Part shown: positions 1 through 10,948 of the stretch, piece by piece | How positions within the stretch are numbered: the first letter of the stretch is position 1 | How the letters are laid out: each line of letters starts with the position of its first letter | NCBI RefSeq assembly: GCF_037479095.1 | Contig: NZ_JBBGZW010000001.1 | Span: 992,001-1,056,000, forward strand | Direction of reading: 5' to 3' | Origin: Pantoea nemavictus | GTDB taxonomy: Bacteria; Pseudomonadota; Gammaproteobacteria; Enterobacterales; Enterobacteriaceae | DNA: 64,000 nt | Notes under the pieces: model-generated | The model's input: the letters and a program-made list of their open reading frames with translations, nothing else | Told to the model about the DNA's origin: nothing | Database searches by the model: none | Made by a program: the position numbers and the translations under genes

Positions 1-1077
<1,077 letters not shown>

Positions 1078-1080
<3 letters not shown>

Positions 1081-1205
1081 TACGCGTCATACTTCGCACC
1101 ACAGCTGCGTTGACTGCGCCCACTCTTCCCAGTCACATAGTGAACTATGCTCCTGGGTCGAGCGGGCTTGTCGCCTTGCTGCAGCACGAATTATTTAGCG
1201 TATTA
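1078..1205. repeat. Long imperfect palindromic intergenic repeat
   Basis: The two ends of this 128-bp stretch are inverted copies: the left arm begins TAATACGC and the right arm ends GCGTATTA. Matching blocks continue inward (CAGC, GCGAC, AGCCCGCT/GCGCCCACT, ACCCAG) to a centre near CATAGTGAACTATG. The transcript could fold into one long hairpin. It is similar in style to the palindromic intergenic repeats of enterobacteria, but I cannot match it to the classic ERIC core. It starts at the nrdF stop codon and may end or stabilise the nrd message. Confidence 0.7.
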
Positions 1206-1539
1206 ATCCGGTGATGATTATTTTTTAAACCAATTTTATTTCCGCTCATTTTAGTCATTTATTTCACTTATATTTCTTCATTTCGAATTGATTTTCGGCC
1301 ACTTTGTACCAGAAACAGACCGAAACACGCCTAAATTCAATTATCAAACGCAAAAAATTAATCCACGCGCATCCCTTGTGAGCACTGGAGATTTTAGCTA
1401 TTCGTGCAGGCGCGCATCGGCGAATATCGCCATTCAGGGTTGTCAGATAATTTCACTATGCTAGGGTATAGGGCGCTTAAATTTAATCAGGACCACAACA
1501 AGAAATAGTTAAACATTTAACCGGGAAATTAATTACTGC
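1206..1539 (+). promoter_or_regulatory. proVWX upstream regulatory region with sigma-70 promoter
   Basis: The region is AT-rich and holds no plausible gene. A promoter is visible as TTGTCA at 1440-1445 and TAGGGT at 1462-1467, spaced by 16 bases. E. coli proU is remembered as having TTGCCT and an identical, poor TAGGGT -10 element, so this is probably the osmoregulated proU promoter. In E. coli the operon is repressed by H-NS binding to curved AT-rich DNA upstream and inside proV and is derepressed at high osmolarity. The A/T tracts at 1210-1260 fit that model, but this is inference. Confidence 0.65.
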
Positions 1540-2730
1540 ATGGCAATTAAACTCGAAGTAAAGAATTTATATAAAGTATTTGGGGATAATCCCGAAAAGG
1601 CATTTAAGCTGATTGATAAAGGCGAAAGCAAAGAGAGTATTCTGGCGAAAACCGGTCTCTCTGTCGGCGTCAAAAATGCCAGTCTGGCCATTGAAGAAGG
1701 CGAGATCTTCGTCATCATGGGGCTTTCAGGTTCAGGTAAGTCCACCATGGTTCGCCTTCTCAATCGTCTGATCGAGCCCACCCGCGGCCAGGTAATCATA
1801 GACGGTGTCGATATTGCTAAAATATCGGATTCAGAACTGCGTGACGTCCGCAGAAATAAGATCAGCATGGTATTTCAATCCTTCGCGTTAATGCCGCATA
1901 TGACGGTACTAAATAATGCCGCCTTTGGCATGGAATTAGCCAACGTGCCGTTGCAGGAGCGCCAGGAAAAAGCGCTGGAAGCGCTGCGTCAGGTTGGCCT
2001 GGATAATTATGCCCACTCCTATCCGGATGAACTTTCTGGCGGTATGCGTCAGCGCGTTGGATTAGCCCGCGCGTTGGCTATTAATCCCGATATTTTACTG
2101 ATGGATGAAGCCTTCTCAGCACTCGATCCGCTGATTCGTACTGAAATGCAGGATGAGTTGGTAAAACTGCAGGCTAAGCATCAGCGTACCATCGTATTTA
2201 TTTCTCATGACCTCGATGAAGCGATGCGCATTGGCGATCGCATTGCCATTATGCAAGGCGGCGAAGTCGTACAGGTCGGCACGCCGGATGAAATCCTTAA
2301 TAATCCCGCCAACGATTATGTACGCACCTTCTTCCGTGGCGTCGATATCAGCCATGTATTTAGCGCCAAAGATATTGCCCGTCGCAGTGCGGGCTCCCTG
2401 ATTCGCAAAGCCGCCGGTTTTGGTCCGCGATCGGCCATCAAGCTGTTGCAGGATGAAGATCGTGAATATGGCTATGTGCTGGAGAAACAGAAATTTGTCG
2501 GCGTGGTGTCCACCGATTCGCTGAAAGCTGCGCTGGCAGCCGGTGAAGGGCTGGATAGCGCGCTGCTGGAGACGCCGTTAGCGGTTCCTGCCGATACCTC
2601 GCTGAACGATCTGCTCTCCCATGTGGCACAAGCGCCCTGCGCCGTGCCGGTGGTCAGTGAAGAGAATCAGTACGTCGGTATCATTTCGAAAAGCATGCTG
2701 TTGCGCGCTTTAGATCGTGAAGGAGCCTAA
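1540..2730 (+). CDS. proV: Glycine betaine/proline ABC transporter ATP-binding protein ProV
   Basis: ProV is the cytoplasmic ATPase of the ProU osmoprotectant importer, which takes up glycine betaine and proline betaine under osmotic stress. The 396-aa product (E. coli about 400) starts [15 protein letters not shown]. It shows Walker [10 protein letters not shown] near residue 65, the Q-loop region [10 protein letters not shown], the signature [15 protein letters not shown], Walker [14 protein letters not shown] and the switch ISHDLDEAM. The C-terminal third is a tandem CBS module, ending [18 protein letters not shown], that senses ionic strength in related transporters. It is first in the proVWX operon, and its stop lies 2 bases before proW. 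Confidence 0.97.
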   Translation: MAIKLEVKNLYKVFGDNPEKAFKLIDKGESKESILAKTGLSVGVKNASLAIEEGEIFVIMGLSGSGKSTMVRLLNRLIEPTRGQVIIDGVDIAKISDSELRDVRRNKISMVFQSFALMPHMTVLNNAAFGMELANVPLQERQEKALEALRQVGLDNYAHSYPDELSGGMRQRVGLARALAINPDILLMDEAFSALDPLIRTEMQDELVKLQAKHQRTIVFISHDLDEAMRIGDRIAIMQGGEVVQVGTPDEILNNPANDYVRTFFRGVDISHVFSAKDIARRSAGSLIRKAAGFGPRSAIKLLQDEDREYGYVLEKQKFVGVVSTDSLKAALAAGEGLDSALLETPLAVPADTSLNDLLSHVAQAPCAVPVVSEENQYVGIISKSMLLRALDREGA

Positions 2731-2732
2731 TC

Positions 2733-3917
2733 ATGAGTGAACAAACATCTAATCCGTGGGAAAGTGCCAGCCAAACTACCCAGCAACCGGCCACCTCCGA
2801 TACCAGTGCCGCCGCCAGCAGCAGCGATCCCTGGGCAAGCGGCAGTGCTGCACCGGCTGATAGCGGTTCGGCTAGCGGCTCGGCCGATGCGTGGGGCGAT
2901 CCCTCCGCGGCCAGCAGCGGTGGCCATGATGCCGCCAGCAATGCCGCCAGCAGCAGTGACTGGCTCAGCAGCGCACCCGCTCCCGCACCTGAGCATTTCA
3001 ACATCATGGACCCGTTCCATAAAACCTGGATTCCGCTCGACAGCTGGGTGACCGAAGGCATCGATTGGGTGGTGAGCCATTTCCGTCCGGTATTCCAGGG
3101 CATTCGTGTGCCGGTGGATTACATCCTCAGCGCCTTTCAGCAGTTACTGCTCGGCATGCCTGCGCCGGTGGCAATTGTGGTGTTTGCGCTGATTGCCTGG
3201 CAAATTGCCAGTCCAGCGATGGGGATTGCTACGCTGATCTCATTGATTGCGATTGGCGCGATTGGTGCCTGGTCGCAGGCGATGGTGACGCTGGCATTGG
3301 TGCTTACCGCCCTGTTCTTCTGCATTGTGATCGGCTTGCCGCTCGGCATCTGGCTGGCGCGCAGCGAACGTGCCGCACGCATTATCCGTCCGCTGTTGGA
3401 TGCGATGCAGACCACACCGGCCTTCGTTTATCTGGTGCCGATCGTGATGCTGTTTGGTATTGGCAACGTACCGGGCGTAGTGGTGACCATCATCTTTGCG
3501 CTGCCGCCGATTGTGCGTTTGACCATTCTCGGCATCAAGCAGGTGCCTGCTGATCTGATCGAAGCAAGTGAATCCTTCGGTGCCAGCCCGCGTCAGATGC
3601 TGTTTAAAGTGCAGCTGCCGTTGGCAATGCCGACCATCATGGCCGGCGTAAACCAGACGCTGATGCTGGCACTGTCGATGGTGGTGATCGCTTCAATGAT
3701 TGCCGTTGGTGGCCTCGGCCAGATGGTACTGCGCGGTATTGGTCGCCTCGATATGGGGCTCGCCACCGTGGGCGGCGTAGGCATTGTCATCCTCGCCATC
3801 ATCCTCGATCGCCTGACGCAGTCGATGGGCCGCGACAGCCGCAGCCGTGGCAGCCGCCACTGGTACAGCACGGGCCCGCTGGGTCTACTGCTCCGCCCTT
3901 TCAGTAAAAAAGCCTGA
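2733..3917 (+). CDS. proW: Glycine betaine/proline ABC transporter permease ProW
   Basis: ProW is the inner-membrane channel subunit of ProU. The membrane part (from about residue 100) follows E. coli closely, including the EAA loop [23 protein letters not shown] that contacts ProV. The product is 394 aa against about 354 in E. coli. The extra length lies entirely in the N-terminal periplasmic tail, residues 5-90, which is rich in Ser, Ala, Asp and Pro and repeats short tryptophan units (NPWES, SDPWAS, DAWGDPS, SDWLSS). The tail looks intrinsically disordered. Translation is coupled to proV by a 2-base gap. Confidence 0.96.
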   Translation: MSEQTSNPWESASQTTQQPATSDTSAAASSSDPWASGSAAPADSGSASGSADAWGDPSAASSGGHDAASNAASSSDWLSSAPAPAPEHFNIMDPFHKTWIPLDSWVTEGIDWVVSHFRPVFQGIRVPVDYILSAFQQLLLGMPAPVAIVVFALIAWQIASPAMGIATLISLIAIGAIGAWSQAMVTLALVLTALFFCIVIGLPLGIWLARSERAARIIRPLLDAMQTTPAFVYLVPIVMLFGIGNVPGVVVTIIFALPPIVRLTILGIKQVPADLIEASESFGASPRQMLFKVQLPLAMPTIMAGVNQTLMLALSMVVIASMIAVGGLGQMVLRGIGRLDMGLATVGGVGIVILAIILDRLTQSMGRDSRSRGSRHWYSTGPLGLLLRPFSKKA

Positions 3918-3980
3918 TTTTAATGAGCGGTCCGCTGGGGCCGCTCGTCTCCGACGTAACACGTAAAATAAGGAATGACT

Positions 3981-4976
3981 ATGCGCAAGACAGCTCTAAT
4001 TGCTGCCGTCCTGACGACGTTCGCCGCGACGCACGTGTCCGCCGCCGACCTGCCCGGTAAAGGCATCACCGTTAAACCGACTCAGAGCACCATTTCTGAA
4101 GAGACCTTCCAGACGCTGCTGGTGAGCCGCGCGCTGGAGAAACTCGGCTATACCGTCGAGAAGCCAAGCGAGATTGATTACAACGTGGCGTACACCACCA
4201 TCGCTGCTGGCGATGCCACTTTTATTGCCACCAACTGGAAACCGCTGCACGACGACATGTATAAAGCAGCGGGCGGCGATGCGAAATTTTATCGCCAGGG
4301 CACCTACGTCGGTGGCGCCGCACAGGGTTATCTCATTGATAAGAAAACCGCTGAGCAATATCACATCACCAATATCGAGCAGTTGAAAGATCCGAAGATC
4401 GCCAAACTGTTTGATACCAATGGCGATGGTAAAGCCGATTTGACCGGCTGTACGCCAGGCTGGGGCTGTGAAGCGGTGATTAACCATCAGATTGATGCTT
4501 ATAAGCTGAGCAACACCGTAGAGCATAATCAGGGCAACTACTCGGCGATGATCGCCGATACCATCACACGCTTTAAGCAGGGCAAACCGGTGTTCTATTA
4601 CACCTGGACGCCTTATTGGGTGAGCGACGTGCTGAAGCCGGGTAAAGATGTGGTGTGGCTGCAGGTGCCGTTCTCTTCTCTGCCAGGCGAGCAGAGCAAA
4701 GTTGATACCAAGCTGGCAAATGGCGCCAACTACGGCTTCCCGGTGAACACCATGCATATCGTGGCGAACAAAGCCTGGACCGAGAAGAACCCGGCCGCGG
4801 CGAAGCTGTTTGCTGAGATGAAGCTGCCCATTGGTGATATCAACGCCGAAAACGCGGCGATGCATGCCGGTCATGCTTCTGAAGCCGACATCAATGGACA
4901 CGTCGACGGCTGGATTAAAGGTCATCAGGCGGAATTTGATAAATGGATTCAGGACGCATTAGCGGCAGCTAAGTAA
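3981..4976 (+). CDS. proX: Glycine betaine/proline-binding periplasmic protein ProX
   Basis: ProX is the periplasmic receptor that delivers betaines to ProVW. The 331-aa precursor (E. coli 330) begins [25 protein letters not shown], a signal peptide cleaved after SA-A. The mature part keeps the conserved TWTPYWV segment, with tryptophans of the kind that form the aromatic betaine cage, and the cysteine pair in [10 protein letters not shown] chose the ATG at 3981 because AAGGA at 3970-3974 lies six bases upstream; the ATG at 3975 would abut that ribosome-binding site. It is third in the operon and separated from proW by 63 bases. Confidence 0.96.
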   Translation: MRKTALIAAVLTTFAATHVSAADLPGKGITVKPTQSTISEETFQTLLVSRALEKLGYTVEKPSEIDYNVAYTTIAAGDATFIATNWKPLHDDMYKAAGGDAKFYRQGTYVGGAAQGYLIDKKTAEQYHITNIEQLKDPKIAKLFDTNGDGKADLTGCTPGWGCEAVINHQIDAYKLSNTVEHNQGNYSAMIADTITRFKQGKPVFYYTWTPYWVSDVLKPGKDVVWLQVPFSSLPGEQSKVDTKLANGANYGFPVNTMHIVANKAWTEKNPAAAKLFAEMKLPIGDINAENAAMHAGHASEADINGHVDGWIKGHQAEFDKWIQDALAAAK

Positions 4977-4999
4977 CCGCATTACATTAGCGTTAGTAT

Positions 5000-5080
5000 T
5001 GTAGCGGCGCGATTTATCGCGCCGTTTTTCATCCTACCCATGGCACCCTGGCCACAAGCGCATGAGATTGCACCGCTACA
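5000..5080. repeat. REP-like inverted pair
   Basis: TGTAGCGGCGCGATT at 5000-5014 recurs in inverted orientation as GATTGCACCGCTACA ending at 5080 (its complement is TGTAGCGGTGCAATC). The two differ at a couple of positions and flank a 50-base centre. Paired units of this kind resemble extragenic palindromes (REP/BIME type) of enterobacteria. The left unit also serves as the proX terminator. Confidence 0.55.
5005..5029 (+). terminator. Rho-independent terminator after proX
   Basis: A perfect 9-bp stem CGGCGCGAT / ATCGCGCCG with a two-base loop is followed by TTTTT at 5025-5029. It lies 28 bases after the proX stop and should end the proVWX message. It is also part of a larger inverted repeat (5000-5080). 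Confidence 0.8.
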
Positions 5081-5661
5081 GCAGGTTCCTGACTCGCCCT
5101 TTCCTTCCCTTGAATAACCTCTCGATAAGCGAAGCGTGCGCTATAGCGTACTGGTACGTCCTGTTAATTAACACACCAATGAAATAATTTTTTGGGTTAT
5201 TATTACCCTCAAATGATTATCTCTCTCATCCTCACGCTCTGAATGCTTCCCGTTTGGCGATCGAATTCCATCATTATGGCTGGTATTCCTATGGCGCGAG
5301 CGTTGTTAAGATAATGTTAATCAAAGCATTGATTTACTTAGGCAAGATGCGCTGTAAAAGTGTTTAGAAATCGTAAAGGTCAGGCCAAACTGGTGAGCAA
5401 TACTGTTCATTGATGATTGGCTTTGTTATGGTTAGCAGCGCAGTTATTCACCAGAGTTATTTTTTCTCGCGAAATTATTTATCTGTAAAAAGGTTTCCCG
5501 GGATGAATTGATGGCATCGGCCGCGCAGGTTTTCAGGCGGAATGTCAGGGCGAAATGCCCAGGGTTAAGGAACAACCTGGAATGTCAGATGTTGACAATG
5601 TGATCGTGCGAACAATCACCTGCGGAAAATATGACTACGCTTTATCTGTCACCATCATTAC
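5081..5661. other. Gene-free stretch upstream of emrR
   Basis: I see no credible gene in these 580 bases on either strand. In E. coli the proX-emrR interval carries ygaZ and ygaH; here no trace of them is recognisable. A lone TTGACA occurs at 5592-5597 but has no convincing -10 element at the right distance. GC content drops in parts of the stretch (5160-5220, 5455-5490). Confidence 0.5.
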
Positions 5662-5677
5662 TATACCAGTTGCAACT
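5662..5677 (+). promoter_or_regulatory. Candidate emrR promoter -10 and EmrR operator
   Basis: TATACC at 5662-5667 is a plausible -10 element and is directly followed by the perfect 10-bp palindrome AGTTGCAACT at 5668-5677, 17 bases before the emrR ATG. MarR-family regulators bind short dyads around their own promoter, so this is a reasonable autoregulatory site for EmrR. The assignment rests on position and symmetry only. Confidence 0.4.
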
Positions 5678-5694
5678 AAGAGGTTTTTTTAAAA

Positions 5695-6225
5695 ATGGAA
5701 AGTTCGTTTACTCCCATTGAACAGATGCTAAACATCCGTGCTAACCGCCATAAAGATTTTCCGCTGCAGGAGATCATTCTGACCCGCCTGTGCATGCACA
5801 TGCAGGGAAAACTGCTGGATAATCGCAACAAAATGTTGAAGGCGCAGGGAATTAACGAGACCTTATTCATGGCGCTGATCACCCTTGATGCCCAGGAAAA
5901 TCAGAGCATCCAGCCATCAGAATTGAGTTCTGCATTGGGCTCCTCACGCACTAACGCAACGCGTATCGCCGATGAGCTGGAGAAGCGCGGCTGGATTGAA
6001 CGCCGTGAAAGCGAGAACGATCGCCGCTGCCTGCATCTGCACCTGACTGAAAAAGGCAACGAATTCTTGCGCCAGCTGCTGCCACCACAGCATCAGAGCC
6101 TGCAATATTTGTGGTCTTCGCTCTCCACTAATGAGCAGGATCAGCTGGAAACCATCACCCGTAAGTTACTTAACCGTCTCGATAAAATGGACGAAGATCA
6201 GGTTATCGCCTCTCTGTCACGTTAA
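5695..6225 (+). CDS. emrR: MarR-family repressor of the emrRAB efflux operon
   Basis: EmrR (MprA) represses emrRAB and releases DNA when it binds uncouplers such as CCCP and other phenolic or hydrophobic drugs. The 176-aa length equals E. coli. The core [18 protein letters not shown] and the winged-helix recognition region [32 protein letters not shown] are conserved, followed by the wing [15 protein letters not shown]. An AAGAGG ribosome-binding site sits 11 bases before the ATG. It is the first gene of the operon and probably controls itself through the dyad just upstream. Confidence 0.96.
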   Translation: MESSFTPIEQMLNIRANRHKDFPLQEIILTRLCMHMQGKLLDNRNKMLKAQGINETLFMALITLDAQENQSIQPSELSSALGSSRTNATRIADELEKRGWIERRESENDRRCLHLHLTEKGNEFLRQLLPPQHQSLQYLWSSLSTNEQDQLETITRKLLNRLDKMDEDQVIASLSR

Positions 6226-6373
6226 TAGCAAGAAGTGCGACACAATCACCTTCCGAAATCGCTATTTTAATCCCCTTTTATCCGGCCAGCGCTTAAGCGC
6301 TGGCTTTTTCGACTCGGGCAACCGTGTTGATGGATCAACACATCCCGACTAAATGGAAAACGTGGAGAACAAC

Positions 6374-7546
6374 ATGAGTGCGACAGCGGAAGCTCAAAGC
6401 CCGCAACAGCCAGCAAATAAAAAGAAGAAGCGCAAAGGTGTGCTGATCCTGCTGGCTATCGTGTTTGTCATTATTGGTGTTTCGTATCTGGCTTACTGGT
6501 ATTTGGTGCTGCGCCACTTCCAGGAAACCGATGATGCGTATGTGGCGGGTAACCAGGTGCAGGTGATGGCACAGGTTTCTGGCAGCGTAAATAAAGTTTG
6601 GTTTGATAATACTGACAGGGTCAAAAAAGGTGACGTGTTGGTTTCGCTTGATAAAACCGATGCGCAGCAGGCGTTTGAAAAAGCGCAGACCGCATTGGCC
6701 ACCAGCGTGCGTCAAACCCACCAGCTGATGATCAATGGTAAGCAGTATCAAGCCACGATCAAGCTGCAGCAAACCGCGCTGGATCAGGCTGAAGCTGACC
6801 TGAAACGCCGCGAGCCGCTGGGTGCCTCAAACCTGATTGGCCGCGAAGAGCTGCAACACTCGCGTGATGCCGTCGCCACCGCGAAAGCACAGTTGGATGT
6901 CGCCGTTCAGCAATACAATGCTAATCAGGCGATGATTCTCAACACCTCGCTGGAAAATCAGCCTGCGGTACAACAGAGCGCAGCTGAACTACGTGATGCC
7001 TGGCTGGCGCTACAGCGCACCGACATCCGTAGCCCGATTGATGGCTTTATTTCACGTCGTAGCGTTCAGGTGGGGTCACAAATTTCCACCACCACACCGC
7101 TGCTGGCGGTGGTTCCGGCCACCAACCTTTGGATTGATGCCAACTTCAAAGAGACTCAGCTTTCTGGCGTACGTATCGGTCAATCCGCCACGGTGGTAAG
7201 TGATATTTACGGGGATGACGTGGAGTATCACGGCAAAGTGGTTGGACTGGATATGGGTACAGGTAGCGCCTTCTCGCTGCTGCCAGCACAGAACGCCACC
7301 GGTAACTGGATCAAAGTAGTGCAGCGTCTGCCAGTGCGTATCGAACTGGATCCGAAACAGGTTGCCGAGCATCCGCTGCGTATCGGCCTCTCCACGCTGG
7401 TGAAAGTTGATACGCAGAACAAAGAGGGGGCAACGCTGGCGAGTGTGGTGCGTCCGCAGGCCGCCTACGAAAGTAATGCGTTGGCAATCGACCTTGCGCC
7501 GGTTAACCAGCTGATTACTGACATCGTTCGTGCCAACGCTGACTAA
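6374..7546 (+). CDS. emrA: Multidrug efflux membrane-fusion protein EmrA
   Basis: EmrA is the periplasmic adaptor that links EmrB to TolC to expel hydrophobic toxins across both membranes. From the ATG at 6374 the product is 390 aa, the E. coli length, starting MSATAEAQ; a GGAG lies six bases upstream. An in-frame ATG at 6353 would add seven residues without a better ribosome-binding site. A lysine-rich stretch (KKKKRK) precedes one membrane anchor (VLILLAIVFVIIGVSYLAYW). Then come the first biotinyl-lipoyl half (QETDDAYVAGNQ), a long coiled-coil hairpin (about residues 95-205) and the second lipoyl/beta-barrel region (RTDIRSPIDGFISRRSV). Confidence 0.96.
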   Translation: MSATAEAQSPQQPANKKKKRKGVLILLAIVFVIIGVSYLAYWYLVLRHFQETDDAYVAGNQVQVMAQVSGSVNKVWFDNTDRVKKGDVLVSLDKTDAQQAFEKAQTALATSVRQTHQLMINGKQYQATIKLQQTALDQAEADLKRREPLGASNLIGREELQHSRDAVATAKAQLDVAVQQYNANQAMILNTSLENQPAVQQSAAELRDAWLALQRTDIRSPIDGFISRRSVQVGSQISTTTPLLAVVPATNLWIDANFKETQLSGVRIGQSATVVSDIYGDDVEYHGKVVGLDMGTGSAFSLLPAQNATGNWIKVVQRLPVRIELDPKQVAEHPLRIGLSTLVKVDTQNKEGATLASVVRPQAAYESNALAIDLAPVNQLITDIVRANAD

Positions 7547-7563
7547 CGCCGCGGGAGGCTGTT

Positions 7564-9099
7564 GTGGCACAAAAACCGCTTGAAGGTGCGCCGTTAGTCC
7601 TAATGACCATCGCCCTGTCGCTGGCGACGTTTATGCAGGTACTCGACTCCACCATCGCTAATGTGGCGATTCCGACCATCGCCGGTAACCTCGGTGCCTC
7701 GAACTCACAAGGCACGTGGGTGATTACCTCTTTCGGGGTGGCGAATGCCATCTCGATCCCCATCACCGGCTGGCTGGCGAAACGCATCGGTGAAGTTAAG
7801 CTGTTTACCTGGTCGACCATCCTGTTTGTGCTGGCGTCCTGGGCTTGCGGCATGTCCGAAAGCCTGGAGATGCTGATCTTCTTCCGCGTCATTCAGGGTG
7901 TGGTCGCAGGTCCGTTGATTCCGCTGTCGCAGAGTTTGTTGCTCAATAACTATCCACCGGCAAAGCGCAGTGTGGCGCTGTCGCTATGGGCGATGACGGT
8001 GATCGTGGCGCCGATCTGCGGTCCGATTCTCGGCGGCTGGATCAGCGATAACTATCACTGGGGCTGGATCTTCTTTATCAACGTACCCATTGGTTTGGTG
8101 GTGGTGTTACTGACGCTGCAAACTTTGCGCGGACGTGAGACCAAAACCGAGATCCGTCCGATCGATATGGTCGGCCTGGTGCTGCTGGTGGTCGGGATTG
8201 GCTCGCTGCAGGTGATGCTCGATCGCGGTAAAGAACTTGACTGGTTCAGCTCCACCGAAATCATTGTGCTCATGGTGGTCGCCGTAGTGGCGCTACTGGT
8301 GCTGCTGGTATGGGAGCTGACCGACGATCACCCGATAGTCGATTTGTCGCTGTTCAAGATGCGCAACTTCACCATTGGCTGTTTGTCGATAAGTCTGGCG
8401 TATATGCTCTACTTCGGCTCGATAGTATTACTGCCGCAGCTGTTGCAGGAGGTATATGGCTACACCGCCACCTGGGCCGGATTGGCGTCAGCGCCGGTAG
8501 GTATTCTGCCGGTAATCCTGTCGCCGATTATTGGTCGCTTCGCACATAAGCTGGACATGCGTAAGCTGGTGACCTTCAGCTTTATCATGTATGCCGTCTG
8601 TTTCTACTGGCGCGCCTACACGTTTGAGCCGGGCATGGATTTTGGCGCATCGGCGTGGCCGCAGTTTATTCAGGGCTTTGCGGTGGCGTGCTTCTTTATG
8701 CCATTGACCACCATTACGCTGTCGGGCTTACCGCCGGAGCGCATGGCGGCAGCATCAAGCCTGTCGAACTTCGTACGAACGCTGGCCGGTTCTATCGGCA
8801 CCTCGATCACCACCACCATGTGGAGTAATCGGGAATCGATGCATCATAGCTATTTGTCGGAGTCGGTGAATCCGTACAACGTCAATTCACAGCAGATGTA
8901 CGACCAACTGGAAAGCATGGGGATGACCCAGCAGCAGGCATCGGCGTATATCGCACAGCAAATTACCAATCAGGGGCTGATTATCTCGGCGAATGAGATC
9001 TTCTGGGCGTCGGCGGGTGTGTTCTTGATCTTGCTGGTGCTGGTGTGGTTTGCGCGTCCCCCCTTCGGTGCCGGCAGTGGCGGCGGCGGTGCGCACTAA
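7564..9099 (+). CDS. emrB: Multidrug efflux MFS transporter EmrB (DHA2 family)
   Basis: EmrB is a 14-helix major-facilitator drug/proton antiporter of the inner membrane that works with EmrA and TolC. The 511-aa product matches E. coli EmrB (512) throughout, including motif D1 near the N-terminus (FMQVLDSTIANVAIPTIAGN), motif A (WLAKRIGEVK) and motif C (APICGPILGGW). It ends with the glycine-rich tail FGAGSGGGGAH. Translation starts at GTG with a strong GGGAGG eight bases before it. The gene follows emrA by 17 bases. Confidence 0.96.
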   Translation: MAQKPLEGAPLVLMTIALSLATFMQVLDSTIANVAIPTIAGNLGASNSQGTWVITSFGVANAISIPITGWLAKRIGEVKLFTWSTILFVLASWACGMSESLEMLIFFRVIQGVVAGPLIPLSQSLLLNNYPPAKRSVALSLWAMTVIVAPICGPILGGWISDNYHWGWIFFINVPIGLVVVLLTLQTLRGRETKTEIRPIDMVGLVLLVVGIGSLQVMLDRGKELDWFSSTEIIVLMVVAVVALLVLLVWELTDDHPIVDLSLFKMRNFTIGCLSISLAYMLYFGSIVLLPQLLQEVYGYTATWAGLASAPVGILPVILSPIIGRFAHKLDMRKLVTFSFIMYAVCFYWRAYTFEPGMDFGASAWPQFIQGFAVACFFMPLTTITLSGLPPERMAAASSLSNFVRTLAGSIGTSITTTMWSNRESMHHSYLSESVNPYNVNSQQMYDQLESMGMTQQQASAYIAQQITNQGLIISANEIFWASAGVFLILLVLVWFARPPFGAGSGGGGAH

Positions 9100-9110
9100 G
9101 CGATAAAACA

Positions 9111-9137
9111 AAAACGGGCCTTGCGGCCCGTTTTTTT
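9111..9137. terminator. Bidirectional terminator between emrB and yfiF
   Basis: The stem ACGGGCC / GGCCCGT with loop TTGC (9114-9131) has A-runs on its left and a T-run (9131-9137) on its right. It can therefore terminate both emrB (plus strand) and yfiF (minus strand); the last bases overlap the yfiF stop. Confidence 0.85.
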
Positions 9138-10278
9138 ATGCGTTCTGACGCCACCATTCGGCGAGCAGAATACCGGTTGCCACTGACACGTTGAGGCTTT
9201 CAACGTTGCCAGTACCGCCGATTGACAGGCTGAGATCACCCTGCTGGAAAGCGCTGTCGGACAGACCTTCACTCTCCTGGCCTAATACCAGCACCATTTT
9301 AGCCGGCAGTTCAGCTTTCGCTAATGGCGTACCTTCGTGACTGGAGGTGGTAACGATGGTGTAACCTGCTTTACGGAACGCTTCCAGGCCATCAGCAAAG
9401 CTTTCGCCGCTGATCGCCTGTACGTGCTCAGCGCCACCTTCGGCGGTACGAACTGCCGCACCCGATTCCAGCAGCGAAGCATCATTCACCAGCAAACCTT
9501 TCACACCGAAGTGCGCGCAGCTACGCATAATGCCGCCGAGGTTGTGCGGGTTGCTGACATCTTCCAGTGCCAGCACGCAATCTTTGGTCGATGCCTTTGT
9601 CAGCCACTCAGTAACCGGCATGCCCATACGTTTTTTAATGATGAAGCACACCCCGCCGTGGTGTTCAGTACCTGAAGCTTTCGTCAGCTCGGCATCTTCC
9701 ACTACGTGATAGGCTTTACGGTTGGCCGCCAGCCAACGCAGGGTTTCACGGAAACGCGGCGTTACGCTCTGCACAAACCAGGCGCGCACGATGCTTTCCG
9801 GACGGCTCAGGAACAGCGCCTGACACGCATTTTCACCGTATACGCGCGTCTCTTCCTGACGCTGACGGCGAATCTGCTCGGGATCGATTACCGGCTTGTT
9901 GCTGGCTGCGTCATCCAGCTGGCTGTCATCAGCCACGGGTGGACGTGAAACGGTACGCCACGGTGAATCACCGAAGCTGCGGCTGTCGCCACCACGATCG
10001 TCTCGCTGACCAAAGCTGCGGCCACGCTCACTGTTACGTGCATCACGCGGGGCAGAACCACGACCGCCCGCTTCGCTGCGTGCGCCACGCGGTGCGCCGC
10101 TACGGCCACCCTCTTCATTAGTACGTGCACTGCGAGGACCAGAACGACGATTATCTTCCTGGCGCGCAGCAGGACGGCCGCCTTTGCCGGTACGGGGATT
10201 AGGCTTTTGACCACCCTCCTCATCACGTACATACATCACTTTTACCTTGCCGCTTTTGCCTTTAAATTCGTCGTTCAT
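9136..10278 (-). CDS. yfiF: TrmH/SpoU-family RNA methyltransferase YfiF
   Basis: This is a SPOUT-class S-adenosylmethionine-dependent RNA 2'-O-methyltransferase homologue; the substrate of YfiF is not established. I take the ATG at 10278 ([13 protein letters not shown]) because GGAGG lies five bases upstream; the ATG at 10293 precedes that site. The product is 380 aa against about 345 in E. coli. Residues 20-115 form a low-complexity RG/RD-rich linker (repeats such as [12 protein letters not shown]), longer than in E. coli and probably disordered. The SpoU substrate-binding part starts near [12 protein letters not shown]. The catalytic knot motifs are [29 protein letters not shown] and [20 protein letters not shown]. 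Confidence 0.92.
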   Translation of the reverse strand: MNDEFKGKSGKVKVMYVRDEEGGQKPNPRTGKGGRPAARQEDNRRSGPRSARTNEEGGRSGAPRGARSEAGGRGSAPRDARNSERGRSFGQRDDRGGDSRSFGDSPWRTVSRPPVADDSQLDDAASNKPVIDPEQIRRQRQEETRVYGENACQALFLSRPESIVRAWFVQSVTPRFRETLRWLAANRKAYHVVEDAELTKASGTEHHGGVCFIIKKRMGMPVTEWLTKASTKDCVLALEDVSNPHNLGGIMRSCAHFGVKGLLVNDASLLESGAAVRTAEGGAEHVQAISGESFADGLEAFRKAGYTIVTTSSHEGTPLAKAELPAKMVLVLGQESEGLSDSAFQQGDLSLSIGGTGNVESLNVSVATGILLAEWWRQNA

Positions 10279-10434
10279 CTGTTCCTCCAGCATTGAGAGC
10301 GCGAAGATTACCTGATGTGTCGGTGCTTAGCTATCAACTATTGAACCTATTGGGCAATCCAGATTGAGCATAGCACTCAACCTTTTCATAATGTCCGGCA
10401 ATCATCAGATTTACAGGTCCGGGTTGAGGTAAAT

Positions 10435-10854
10435 ATGAATACAGTCTGTGCCTCCTGTCAGGCAACCAATCGCGTGCCCGAGTCGCGTATTGCCGATGGA
10501 GCAAAATGTGGGCGTTGCGGCGGTGAGCTGTTTAACGGTGAAGTCGCCAACGCGACATCCGCCACGCTGGATAAATATCTGCAGGACGATCTGCCGGTAG
10601 TGATCGACTTCTGGGCACCGTGGTGCGGCCCGTGCGTAAACTTTGCGCCCGTATTTAAAGATGTCGCCGACGAGCGGCGCGGCAAGGTGCGTTTCGTGAA
10701 GGTAAACACGGAAGCGGAACCGGCGCTGAGCTCGCGTTTCCGCATTCGCAGCATTCCTACCATTATGCTGTTCAAGAACGGCGAGATGGTCGACATGCTG
10801 AATGGCGCCATGCCGAAAGCGCCGTTCAATGAATGGCTCGACGAATCGCTGTAA
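10435..10854 (+). CDS. trxC: Thioredoxin 2
   Basis: TrxC is a cytoplasmic thiol-disulfide reductant, OxyR-induced in E. coli. The 139-aa length equals E. coli TrxC. The N-terminus is a zinc ribbon with two CxxC pairs (CASC, CGRC); the thioredoxin fold follows with the active site FWAPWCGPC and the cis-proline segment [11 protein letters not shown]. It is transcribed away from yfiF, and both genes are likely driven from the 10.28-10.43 kb gap. A hairpin terminator follows. Confidence 0.96.
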   Translation: MNTVCASCQATNRVPESRIADGAKCGRCGGELFNGEVANATSATLDKYLQDDLPVVIDFWAPWCGPCVNFAPVFKDVADERRGKVRFVKVNTEAEPALSSRFRIRSIPTIMLFKNGEMVDMLNGAMPKAPFNEWLDESL

Positions 10855-10863
10855 ATCGCTGAT

Positions 10864-10890
10864 GGCCAGCCGCGTGCTGGCCTTCCTTAT
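10864..10890 (+). terminator. Terminator after trxC
   Basis: The 7-bp stem GGCCAGC / GCTGGCC (10864-10882) is followed by a T-rich run TTCCTTATTATT. It starts nine bases after the trxC stop. Confidence 0.65.
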
Positions 10891-10948
10891 TATTACCTTT
10901 CCCGGCTAATTCCATTACACTGACGTTTTTCCTCCTGCCAGCGAATCT

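Noticed and set aside
3996..4925. A 309-codon frame antisense to proX.
   Set aside because: It mirrors proX codon by codon, a common artefact of GC-biased genes; no ribosome-binding site or family resemblance.
5592..5620. TTGACA at 5592 as the emrR promoter.
   Set aside because: No acceptable -10 element at 16-18 bases; the TATACC at 5662 is a better candidate.
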